NCBI GenBank assembly: GCA_034406715.1
Contig: CP137869.1
Coordinates: 1,240,001-1,304,000, forward strand
DNA length: 64,000 bases
From: Rhodotorula mucilaginosa
Taxonomy: Eukaryota > Basidiomycota > Microbotryomycetes > Sporidiobolales > Sporidiobolaceae
Reading direction: 5' to 3'
This document shows, piece by piece, positions 55,525-64,000 of the stretch. How positions within the stretch are numbered: position 1 is the stretch's first letter; each line of letters starts with the position of its first letter. The notes beneath the pieces are model-generated. The model saw only the letters and a list, made by a program, of their open reading frames with translations, was not told the DNA's origin and did no database searches. The position numbers and the translations under genes are program-made.

Positions 55525-56367
55525 ATGGTCCGGCTCGCCTTCGCAGTCGTCGTAGCCGCAGCATCGGCCTGTACGTCCAATGCGGAGCCGAGTACTGCAG
55601 AACTTGCCTGTTGCTAACTTGCGCGAACCGACAGCCTCGCTCGTTCAGGCAAACTCGTTTGATAGGCGGCAAAACCTCGGCGGCGGCGGTGGCGGCGGCG
55701 GCGATAGTAGCCTCGCGGAAGTGCAGGGCTTGATGTCCCTGGCCACGAACGTCGCCAACGATATCGCGAACGGGAACGCGACTTCTGCGTGCTCCAGCTG
55801 GGTCTCGGCCTTGCAGGTGTGTTTGCCGACGACCCTTTTCCGCAACGGCGAAACCGCCAGGCTGATCCGTAATTCTGCTTGTTAGGCCTGTGCCCCTAAT
55901 CCCACGACGGCGAACTCGACGGCCGTTGCTATCTGCGCATGCGGATCGAACGTCCTCACTTCGCTCTCGAGCTGCGCGCCAGCGTACGGCTTGACCGGGA
56001 CCTCCGAAGCTTCCGGTTCGTTCCCTTCGAGCGCTTTCCCCGCCGTTGCAGGTGCTCACACTCGTGACTTTCAACAGGATTTTCAACCTTCTGCACAGAG
56101 ACTCTTCCCAGCCTCGTCGGGTCCGCCTCAGCCGCTGCGTCGCAAAGCTCTTCTTCCATGACCACCTCGACCCGAGCCGGCGCCGCCACTTCGACTTCCT
56201 CTCCCGCACCCCAAGCCACCTCTTCCAGCGTCGCAGGAACAGTAGCAGCGAACCAAGCCCCATCCGCGTCCGCCTCTCCAACGAGCGGATCGGGACGCGT
56301 GACCGCCATCACTTCAGGCGCCGTCGCCGGCACCGTGGTCTCCCTTCTCGCCGCCTTTGCGCTCTGA
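55525..56367 (+). CDS. Small secreted, probably GPI-anchored Cys-containing protein
   Basis: Four exons, about 195 residues. MVRLAFAVVVAAASA is a signal peptide; the splice to SLVQANSFDRRQNLGGGG follows. A short helical Cys region (EVQGLMSLATNVANDI, SACSSWVSALQ, ACAPNPTTANSTAVAICACG, SCAPAYGLTG) has five or so Cys. A Ser/Thr/Ala-rich stalk (SASAAASQSSSSMTTSTRAG) leads to a hydrophobic C-terminus, AITSGAVAGTVVSLLAAFAL, preceded by small residues as in GPI-anchor signals. It is probably a cell-wall or membrane-surface mannoprotein. The Cys pattern recalls fungal small Cys-rich surface proteins, but too few Cys are present to call CFEM. Confidence 0.78.
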
Positions 56368-56696
56368 ATTCAAAACCGGCGGTCGATGAACCATGTGTAT
56401 CCTGCGCCTACGATGCGCTCTTGAACTCCCTCCGTTTCCTTCCAGACGATTCCTACGTAGATATATTCCGAGGAAACTGATTGTCCTCGAAGCTTCTTCC
56501 TTCCCTCTGCTCTCATCGAGCCTGAGGCCTGAGGCCCAAAGCGCGAAAGGAAAGAACAACGACAACTCACATAGATTGCATGACGTTACGCATTTCAACA
56601 ACATCTTCTGACGGAGAACAAGCAAGCGGAGAAATGAAGCGACGAGTCAAAGAAGCAGGAAGCGCGCAGTCTTGAGGAGGTCCACCTCCAACTGGA
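56368..56696. other. Convergent intergenic region
   Basis: 329 bases where the GPI-type gene and the F-box gene converge. Nothing else is recognised. Confidence 0.5.
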
Positions 56697-59129
56697 TCAT
56701 GCACGAGCGTCGCCGCCGGACGACCACGACGGCGGCACCTCGCTCATCTGGATCCGCAACTCGTGCGACATGTCGAGCGGCTCAATCACGATGATCTGCA
56801 TCCCGTACCAGTCGACTCGAGTCCCCCCTTCGTCGCGGTTCTGGTTGTTTCTGAGCGCGTCGAGTTTGCGAACGATCGACTTGCCGATGATGCCTTTGAC
56901 GAGTCGGCGTGGGCTCGTCCGCGTCGTGAGCGACAACTGGACAAGGTGAGGACGAGGTCGGCGGTTGTTGATCTGAGCGGCGGTGGCGGTGGCGGTGGCG
57001 GTGGCGGGACGAGAGGCCGAGTCGATTGACGATGGAGCGGGCGCGGGCGCGGGTGTGAGAGATGCAGCAGAAGTAGGAGCAGGAGGATGGGAATCCGGTG
57101 CGCGATCTTCGGGCGGGTTGAAAGTCGAGACGCTGCCATCATCACTGCTGCTGCTGCTGCTGCTGCTGTCGTCGTCGTCGTCGAACTCGTAGTCATCACT
57201 GCTGTCCTCGTCGAAGCCTTCATGAGCGAACCGGTCCTCTTCTGCCGTCGTCTCAGCGTGCTCAGGACCGTTCCGTCCGGACGCCCCTCCCCTCTCAGCA
57301 CCGTCTCCCTGCGGTCCCTCTCCCGCGCCGCGGTGCAGTTCCTCAATCCGACCTAACCACCAAGCGATCCCCTCCCGTTCCACTTCAACATCCCCCTCCG
57401 AGTTACTGCTCAAATCCAACTTCTTGATCGTCAAGGGCAGGTGAAACTCTTCCCGGTGAGGAGAAGCGGTAAAGACGTGTGAGGTGGTGAGGGAGAGGGA
57501 CTCGACGCGGGTGAGGGAGCGCAGGAGGAGCCAGAAGTGGGAGGAGGTGAGGGATGAGGCCGAGTCGAGGAAGAAATGGGGGTCGGTGATTGCGATACCG
57601 CCGGGACCTGGACCTGGCCTACCCGCACCACCAACACCACCACCACCACCGGGAGGAGGTGGCGTCGCTGCTGCCGCTTGCTGTTGCTGCGGGTTGTTGT
57701 TGTTGAGCGGCTGCGGCTGCAACCTCCTCTCGACGCGAGGGTACTCGTGCAAGCTGAAGGAGATCAAGTTGGGCGCGAAGCACGCCAACGTCAACAGGAC
57801 GGTGATGGACGATCCGCACAGCACGACAGACGAGAGCGAGAGCGAAGTCAGGGTCTTGTACGAGGGGAGAAAGCTGGTCAGCCCGAAGGGGCTGATGGCG
57901 ACCGATTGGAGGCTGATGCTCTCGAGCTTGCCGTGGGCGTGAGCGTGCTGCGAAGTCGGGGTTGTTAAAGTCGGCGGTTCTGTGAAGAGTTTGAGATAGA
58001 GCCCGAGGTTGAGGTTGAGGAGGTCCCTGGTTGGCTCTTCCATCTCGAGCGAGTCTAGAGCTGCGCGCAAACCGGCGGCGAGGATCTCCATCGCCTGACG
58101 CATGTACTTGATGCCAGGGGGCTCATCTCCGGGCTGTTGCTGGAGCGGAGACAAGTACTCGGCCACGGTGGGTTCGATCTGCGCTGCGATCGACTCCATC
58201 GGGACGAGGCCCGTCAGTTCGATCGCGGGAGGGTCATGCAGCAGGCGATTGAGCGCGCGCGGGCACGGATGCACGGCGAGGTGTTTGAGGCGGGGGAGGG
58301 TCGACTGCAGTAAGCCGACCTGGTGCAAGGTCGGAGGGGCGCTCTCGTCGATCGGGGCGTATTCGAACGTTTCGAGGTGGGCTAAGCGGGCGGCGAGTTG
58401 GGGCGAGAGGGAGGCGAGGCAGGCGTCGCCAAAGCCGCGGCAGCGGAGGGTTTTCAGGTTCGGACCGCCGCAATGCTGGAGCAGGTCGAGCAGGGCCGGT
58501 CCGAAAGACTGCCGAGTCGAGAGCGGTTGCTTGCGTTCGTCATCGTCGTCGGGCTCGTCGTCGTCTTGTTCCGGCAATTCTTTCAAGTCGAGCACAATCT
58601 CCTCAACATCTCCCGCGAGGTGACCGAGTTGGAGCGCCCTCGTGAGCGCGCGGATCTGGTCCTCGGAGCGCAAGACGACGCGAGCTGCGAGAGCGCGTTG
58701 GGCGCTGTACCTCCACGACGAGTGGACGAGGGCGAGGCGCGCAAAGGTGCGCCACTCGAGCGAGACGGGGACGCGCTTGAAGAGGACCCGCGGGGCGGCG
58801 GGTCTCGCGTAGGCAAAGATCGAGTCGAGCAGTTCGGGAGGAAGCCGGACTGCTGCCGCCGGCAGAGGAGGGGCGCGCTCGGAGGAGCTGGACGACTCGG
58901 CGCGACTGCTCCGAGAAGCTGAGCTACACTGCACGAACTCGGTGTTGGCCTCTGTCGCTTCGTTGTCGTCGAGCGGTGCGGTCGGTTGAGCGACGGCGGC
59001 CCCACTGTTGCGCATCCGCGAGCACACGCTGCACCGACACGGCACCGCGGAGCGCAGGATCTGTTGGCGGTGGAGGTCCGAGGTCAGTTGGACTATGTGC
59101 TGGGATAGACTGGGGCTGCGCACCTTCAT
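56697..59129 (-). CDS. F-box protein with low-complexity C-terminal half
   Basis: Open frame of over 800 codons. The F-box reads VRLPPELLDSIFAYARP and RLALVHSSWRYSAQRAL, preceded by a Ser/Arg/Glu-rich leader. The body has leucine-rich segments (LETFEYAPID, LPRLKHLAVHPCP, LESISLQSVAISPFGLTSFL, LTSLSLSSVVLCGSSITVLL) that suggest irregular leucine-rich repeats, then Gly/Pro, poly-Asp/Ser (DDDDDSSSSSSSSDD) and a final structured piece RRLVKGIIGKSIVRKLDALR, YGMQIIVIEPLDM. I chose Met 59129 because ATG AAG is followed by a perfect 63-nt in-frame intron candidate (GTGCGC...CAACAG) leading to ILRSAVPCRCSVC. The frame is also open from 59204. Unrelated in detail to the three F-box-like copies nearer the cluster. 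Confidence 0.8.
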   Translation of the reverse strand: MKVRSPSLSQHIVQLTSDLHRQQILRSAVPCRCSVCSRMRNSGAAVAQPTAPLDDNEATEANTEFVQCSSASRSSRAESSSSSERAPPLPAAAVRLPPELLDSIFAYARPAAPRVLFKRVPVSLEWRTFARLALVHSSWRYSAQRALAARVVLRSEDQIRALTRALQLGHLAGDVEEIVLDLKELPEQDDDEPDDDDERKQPLSTRQSFGPALLDLLQHCGGPNLKTLRCRGFGDACLASLSPQLAARLAHLETFEYAPIDESAPPTLHQVGLLQSTLPRLKHLAVHPCPRALNRLLHDPPAIELTGLVPMESIAAQIEPTVAEYLSPLQQQPGDEPPGIKYMRQAMEILAAGLRAALDSLEMEEPTRDLLNLNLGLYLKLFTEPPTLTTPTSQHAHAHGKLESISLQSVAISPFGLTSFLPSYKTLTSLSLSSVVLCGSSITVLLTLACFAPNLISFSLHEYPRVERRLQPQPLNNNNPQQQQAAAATPPPPGGGGGVGGAGRPGPGPGGIAITDPHFFLDSASSLTSSHFWLLLRSLTRVESLSLTTSHVFTASPHREEFHLPLTIKKLDLSSNSEGDVEVEREGIAWWLGRIEELHRGAGEGPQGDGAERGGASGRNGPEHAETTAEEDRFAHEGFDEDSSDDYEFDDDDDSSSSSSSSDDGSVSTFNPPEDRAPDSHPPAPTSAASLTPAPAPAPSSIDSASRPATATATATAAQINNRRPRPHLVQLSLTTRTSPRRLVKGIIGKSIVRKLDALRNNQNRDEGGTRVDWYGMQIIVIEPLDMSHELRIQMSEVPPSWSSGGDARA

Positions 59130-59210
59130 TGTGAGGGACGAATGGCGAGAGTCGGAGAGAGAGGATGAACACCTTGCTTCACCTTTGACCAGCGACTCGT
59201 GCATAGCGTA
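59130..59210. promoter_or_regulatory. Very short divergent promoter
   Basis: 81 bases between the chosen start codons of the F-box and NTF2-like genes (only 6 if the F-box gene starts at 59204). The transcription start sites may overlap. Confidence 0.4.
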
Positions 59211-60484
59211 ATGCCCTTCCCGTTCGGCAGTCGATCTTCTTTCCGCTCTACAGCGCCCACAGCCTCGACCTCGTCCTCTTCCTCCTCCTCGACGACGAGC
59301 CCGCCTGCTCCGTCAAATGACCATGATGAGACTACTCGACGCCGCTCCGGACGCACCCTCAAGCCCATCCTGACGCACGGCAACAGCACCGGAACCAGCA
59401 TGCCAGACCGGTCCGTCACGCTCGTCGCATCTCCGACCGTGTCGTCCATGTCGTCTTCAACTCCGTCGACCTCGACCTCGGCGTTGCATCACGCCGTCTC
59501 GAGGGGACAAGAACACCATAGCTCGCATTCTCAGGAGCCACACCACCACCAGCACCACGGCAAACCTGCCTCCAAGCGTTCATCGTCATCCTCAACAACA
59601 AAGACAACGGACCGGACCGACCTGTTGCCGACGCAGTTCCGAGATCCGATCCACCTCGCCGAGACGGCCATCACTTCGCTCTTTACCGTCCCAGGTCCCC
59701 CGATCGAACATTTGCAGAGAGAAGTTTTGCCGAGGTTGTACCACGAAGCGTATGAACACCGCGTCAATTGCCGCGAACACGGCATGAAGGAGATGATTGA
59801 ACTCATTGCCAGGTTCAGGGACAAGTTCTCGGTCCGTTCGGCGTGTTCCTCCTTTCTCTGTAACTCGGAGAGAGTCCAGGACATTGACACTGACTCTCTC
59901 GCGCGCGCGGGGAAACCCGGCCTCCCTTGCAGTCGGTCAAGATCAAGTTCCGGTCCCATCTCATGGACAGGGACGGAACAGCGTGCGTTTCCATCACCGT
60001 CTCTCTCCCTCTCTCCACACCCTCTCCTCCTGTCCGCTCAAATTCTTCAACCCGCCTAAACTGACTTCGGTAATAACGCCCCCCGCAACAGGACGCTGCA
60101 CGCCGCCGCCGTCGGCTTGGTGTACGAGATCCACGTCCGCCTCGCACGAGATTCGCATTCTCACGCGTCGTCGTCGTCGCACGAGACGGAACCGATACGA
60201 GCTCCGGTGATTAGCGTCGTCAAGATCTTTGAAGGCAAGATCGCTCAAGTCGATATGGTCGTGTGAGCCACAGCGCCTTTTTTATTTTTCCCTTTCCCCT
60301 CCTCTCTCTCCTTTACAAATGCCCTTTCCTCCTTCTATTTTCTTTCGCAGACACAATCAGCTGACTGTTTCTCTCTCTCTGATTGCTCCCATTCGAGGCG
60401 TGCAGGGACACGAAGGAGATGCAGCCCGGCCCCTCTGGCGCGCTCAGCAGCAACGAACCGGAACTGTCGTGCTCGGTCATGTGA
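59211..60484 (+). CDS. NTF2-like-fold protein with Ser-rich leader
   Basis: Start MPFPFGSRSSFRST. The first ~130 residues are Ser/Thr/His-rich and disordered. A folded part follows: DPIHLAETAITSLFTVPGPP, LPRLYHEAYEHRVN, MKEMIELIARFRDKF, then after an intron SVKIKFRSHLMDRDGTA, TLHAAAVGLVYEIHVRL and APVISVVKIFEGKIAQVDMV. The helix-helix-strand order with a sheet ending in KIFEGKIAQVDMVVD is that of NTF2-like (SnoaL-type) domains. I read a last intron at 60262 (GTC GT|GTGAGC) to an acceptor near 60408, giving VVDTKEMQPGPSGAL and a stop at 60484; without it the protein ends at VV (60266). No catalytic residues can be named, so it may be a binding or structural member. Confidence 0.7.
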
Positions 60485-60823
60485 ATACTCGAGGATCTGG
60501 CGGAGAGGGGTTTGGGACACCTTGAAGAGATGCGGAGGGAGGGTGCTACTCGAGGTAGTAAAGAAGATGTTGTGGGTTGTCAACGGACAGCCTTGGAAGT
60601 TGCTGCGGACGGAGGAGAAATGAGGCCAGGTGGCCTTTGTTCTTTGGTATGATTCGAGGGGAGGGGGTATGCGTTTCCACGTAGGACAACCAGCTGCATC
60701 ACACACATACTGTCTGGATTGTCGCTGGGAATTTGTCAAGGGCGGGGGCGGGGGTCGGATCGCATGCAGTCTCGATTGTCGTCGACGGTTCTCTGCCGCC
60801 CTTAGACACCTGCACATATCAAG
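60485..60823. other. Intergenic: promoter of the GST gene
   Basis: 339 bases, no gene. A G-rich run (ggggcgggggcgggggtcgg, 60742-60761 region) lies about 70 bases before the start codon and could form a GC-box-like or G-quadruplex element. Confidence 0.45.
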
Positions 60824-62329
60824 ATGACGACTGACTCTGTTCCCAAAGCTATCCTCTGTGAGTCCCTCTGTACCCTAGCCTCTCCTCTCCTCTTTTCGTC
60901 CTGGGGCTGACCAGACTCGACGACTCGATTCAACCCCCACTCCACGAACGAACGAGCAGACTGGTTCCCGGGCTCGGTGTGGGCTTCGGTGCCGCGGTTG
61001 ACGGCTGCCGAGAAGGGCTTTACCGACAATGAACTCGAGACCAGGATCGTCGACTTGGGTGCGTCCCCTCGCCGCTCCGTCCCCTCCATTCCGTCATCGA
61101 TGGCCGCAACTTACCCTCGCAATGGCTGACTGGATTCGGGGGTGTTGAACAGTCAAGGGCGAGAACTTTAGTCCGGCGTACTTGAAGAGTGAGTCGATTG
61201 GACTATACATACAGCCTTGAAGGGGTCCTCTCTCTTCTGCGCCTGCCCCACTCTCTGTCTTTCTTTGTTGCGTGCGCGAACCCGCGGGCGTCATGTAACC
61301 CGGTCCCCATTACCTGGGAACGACAACCTGTATCCTCGCGTTCCCCAACTGAGGGCCCCGTTTTCTCGACTGATCGCGCGCGCAAGTTTTGACTGACCCT
61401 GTGACCTCCCCGGCAGTCAATCCCAAGGGAACCGTTCCGGCCCTCGTCGTCCCGTACGCCCACACGGTCGACGAGGGCATCTCGACCAAATTCAAAGCCC
61501 TCTGCTCGACCGAAGAGATCTGCGACTTCCTCGACCGCTCGACGACCAAATCGGCCCAGTTTTCGGCGCCGGCCCTCTCGCCCGCGACGATCCAGAACGC
61601 CGACTTGCAGAAGGAGATCATTGCCCGCGTGCATGGAGACGAGGTCGATCCGAACGCGCTCTTGTTGGTGTGGAGGGATGAAGCGGAACGGAAAGCCAAG
61701 GCGGGAGGGTTGCCGGCGACGTTCTTGCGCGGGCGGCAGGAAGCGCTCGAACGCTACGCGCGCGAGGTCTCGTCCAACGACGCCGAGTTGAGCGAGTTTT
61801 ACAGCAACAAACTCAAGGAGAACGGGGGGTTGCTCGCTCTCTTGGAAGGGAAGGGGGGCGACTCGACCGAGGTGCAGAACAAGGCCAAAGCGTTGTGGCG
61901 CAATGTGGGCGAGACGCTCGCGTACCTCGAGGCGCAACTCGACGTCAAGGCGCCGTTCTTGCTCGGAGACCAAGTCTCCCTCGCAGAGTACGTTCTTCTT
62001 CTTCTCGTCGGACTTTTGCTTCGGGAGGCGAGTACTGACTGATTTGCCCCGACTTTCACACCTTCCCCCCCGGTTCTTCCCGCTCTACCATTCCACTTCC
62101 GCCACATGACCCGCTTCGCACACTCGCCCATAACAGCCTGCACGCCGGCGCCTGGCTCGCCCGCATCCTCGCCTGCGCCGGCGCCACCTCCATCTCGGAC
62201 CCCGACTCGGCCCTCTCGGCGCTCGACTCCAACCTGAGCGCGCCGATCGGACCCAAGACGAAGCGGTGGATTGGAGCACTGCTGGAGAGGGAGAGCTTCC
62301 GGCAGGTGTATGGCGAGGGGTTGCACTAG
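60824..62329 (+). CDS. Glutathione S-transferase
   Basis: Cytosolic detoxification enzyme family. Exons splice to MTTDSVPKAILYWFPGSVWA, AAEKGFTDNELETRIVDL, VKGENFSPAYLK and INPKGTVPALVVPY; the NPKGTVPAL block holds the cis-Pro of the thioredoxin-fold glutathione-binding domain. TVDEGISTKFKALCSTEEIC forms the Ser/Glu-containing end of that domain. The all-helical C-terminal domain includes ELSEFYSNKLKENGGLLALL, WRNVGETLAYLEAQLD and FLLGDQVSLADLHAGAWLAR, with the conserved GDQ-SLADL N-capping motif created by the last splice. It ends RQVYGEGLH (62329). About 310 residues, longer than a minimal GST because of a ~60-residue insert with helices. Five introns. The subclass is not certain. Confidence 0.9.
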
Positions 62330-63045
62330 AAACTCCTTGGCGGGGAATTAAGAACCTTCGCATTGCACACAATTCTTGTTTATATGATTTTGCTTTGTTG
62401 GGTCCCTGAATAAGAGGACGCATGAGCTAGACATGGATTAATGGATTATGGCGGAAGCGAGGTCGGTATTTCACAGCGCACCTCCGAAAGAGAAAGCGAA
62501 AAGAACGGATAAAGTGCCTCAGATGGCTCCTATTTCAGAGAGGCACATTCACTTCCTCAGCGGGCATGCCTTGGGCAACCTCAGAAAGATGCGCAATGAC
62601 AGGCACAAGTTTGAGCTACGTCGGGGCAAGGTGTTAGAGGGACAATGACATCGCTTTCAAGCTTTGGCGTGTTCTGCACAAGCTGGGTTGTTGTCAGTCC
62701 AGACAGGGTAAGATGATTAGTCCACCGTGCGCATGCTCCACACCGAAGAAGAACATGACGGAGCGTAAGGCTCAAGAACAATAAGGGAACCGCGTATACA
62801 ACGCGACGAGATCGTGGATCAACTTCTGCCTGTTGCTTACTCGGCCAACTCGTGAGGCACTACTGTTGCCCGAGGGCGAGAACATAAAGATGTAAAGGTC
62901 TGCAACTCTGGGAGATGTCTCTAGGAAGTGAAAGGGGCAAGAAGGGAAATTGCAGGAAGGAAGGCGAGAAACAGGCTTGGAGAAGGAAAATTTGGGCAGG
63001 GTGGGAAAGACTGCGGAAAAGTCGGAGAAGAGGGGCAGGGAGAGG
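62330..63045. other. Convergent intergenic region
   Basis: 716 bases between the GST gene and the partial gene at the right edge. Sequence is less GC-rich than the coding parts. No gene supported. Confidence 0.5.
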
Positions 63046-64000
63046 CTAGAGAGCAAAACGAGCGATAGCTCTACGGCGCCAATCCTCATGGTGGATGTTG
63101 TAGAACTCGGAGGCGATTCGGCGGCCGATGCGCGGCCCGTGACCGAGTGCGTGGCGGTCAGTGGTGCGCTCTGAGGGCTCATGATGGAGTGGGTATCCGG
63201 TCGGTCTTTCTTCAAGTGATTCACGCTGGAAGTCTGGGTCCAGGTGAGGCCAGTTCTCCGCAGTTTCAAACTGCTGCTCTTGGTTAGCGTGCTCTGCACC
63301 AGCAAAGCTGTGTTCACGTGGGGGTGGAACATCTGTTTCGGAATCAAATTTGTCAGTCACGGTGTGTAGGGTGGCCAGCATCGGCCTGACCGGGCCCTTA
63401 AGTTTCTGACCAACATTCATGTCGACTCGTGGCTGGTGAACCCGGGCAAGTAGGCGAAGAGCCCGCTTGTTGGTGATGCCATTTGCCATCGTCGCTTCCA
63501 GCACGACTGTGTGCAGACGCGGTTGCCACTCCTTGCTTACGTTGAGCTCGGTAGACTCCAAGGTCTTTTGACAGGATCATGTATGGATTTGGCTAGGGTT
63601 TGTGAGCAATCAATCAGCTCAGTTTGACTGTGTTTCTTCTCTCCTTCCGAGGTGCCACGCTCACCAGGTACCAATCCTTGTCCGAGGGGTCAGCAAACAA
63701 GTTGACAAGATACTGAAAACTCTTCCTGGTCTGTAGGAAGCGGGATGCGAGGTCCTCCCTGTACCGGTTGACGTCAGTCTTTTCCACTTGTTCCCGCCAC
63801 TCCTCGGGCCATCTCTGTAGGCGCTCCGTTTGCCGCTCGGTGAGCTTAAAGTTCTGTGCACGCTTGCGCGCAAGACAGGTAATGCCTGAGAACATGGTGG
63901 TGAGCCACTTTTTGTAACCGGATTGATCCCTCTTCTCTGCGAGAGCTGCGAGAGCTTCGTCGGCGATATCCAAATCATGCCAAAATTTGGGTTCAGGCTC
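63046..64000 (-). CDS. Partial unknown protein running off the right edge
   Basis: The 5' end is outside the window. The visible first exon (64000 to about 63665) reads FWHDLDIADEALAALAEKRD, YKKWLTTMFSGITCLARKRA, FKLTERQTERLQRWPEEWRE, LQTRKSFQYLVNLFADPSDK and DWYL, ending at a GTGAG donor. An acceptor (CCCTAG, near 63595) continues as PNPYMILSKDLGVYRAQ. A possible 34-nt intron (GTAAGC...CACAG) then leads to LVLEATMANGITNKRALRLL and MNVGQKLKGPVRPMLATLHT, and the frame closes at RRRAIARFAL (63046). A 34-nt intron is shorter than others here, so that join is uncertain. Charged and helical, no recognised domain. It has no resemblance to the other genes in the window. Confidence 0.5.

Noticed and set aside
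1-64000. Search for transposon ends, integrase or reverse-transcriptase motifs to explain the inverted duplication
   Set aside because: No such motif or terminal repeat was seen in any frame examined, so no mobile element is called.

Overview
The window is nuclear DNA of a GC-rich fungus. Genes are dense, split by many 45-100 nt GT-AG introns (donors often GTGAG or GTGCG, pyrimidine-rich CAG acceptors), and coding sequence favours C or G at third positions. The protein set (Cdc4-type F-box/WD40, Mug190-type C2 protein, Dal5-type permease, tannase-family esterases) fits a basidiomycete yeast, most likely Pucciniomycotina near Rhodotorula or Sporobolomyces. That placement is inference; no rRNA or marker gene is present.

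Layout. 1-8.6 kb: three head-to-tail MYND-finger genes on the minus strand (one is broken), a plus-strand relic of a carboxylesterase, one F-box-like gene and a distant sixth MYND gene. 9.0-28.4 kb: conserved housekeeping core with the SRP receptor alpha subunit, 25S rRNA methyltransferase Bmt2, a probable mitochondrial protein, a very large multi-START membrane protein, a tiny unknown protein and a Mug190/tricalbin-like C2 protein. 29.0-37.8 kb: the intact carboxylesterase, two MYND genes and two F-box-like genes, arranged as the mirror image of the left end. 38.3-48.5 kb: Cdc4-like F-box/WD40 protein, a large low-complexity protein and an allantoate-type MFS permease. 49.3-54.8 kb: two tandem secreted tannase/feruloyl-esterase paralogues. 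55.5-64 kb: a GPI-anchor-type secreted protein, an F-box protein, an NTF2-like protein, a glutathione S-transferase and a partial gene running off the right edge.

The striking feature is the mirror symmetry. The MYND/F-box intergenic sequence at 1-363 is an inverted copy of 34449-34809, and the carboxylesterase/MYND divergent promoter at 4298-5450 is an inverted copy of 30850-31962. The two arms enclose about 25 kb of ordinary genes. The MYND proteins carry a shared C-terminal domain of about 190 residues that I do not recognise, and the family is visibly expanding and decaying (one copy has a stop at a zinc-finger tryptophan plus a lost splice donor, another has lost its C-terminal tail). 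Together with the linked F-box-like family this is the best candidate here for an undescribed, lineage-specific system; its function cannot be read from sequence.

Several genes have tiny terminal exons (23, 25 and 26 nt first exons; a 13 nt last exon) that open-reading-frame calling alone would miss. I saw no tRNA, rRNA, CRISPR or intact transposable element.
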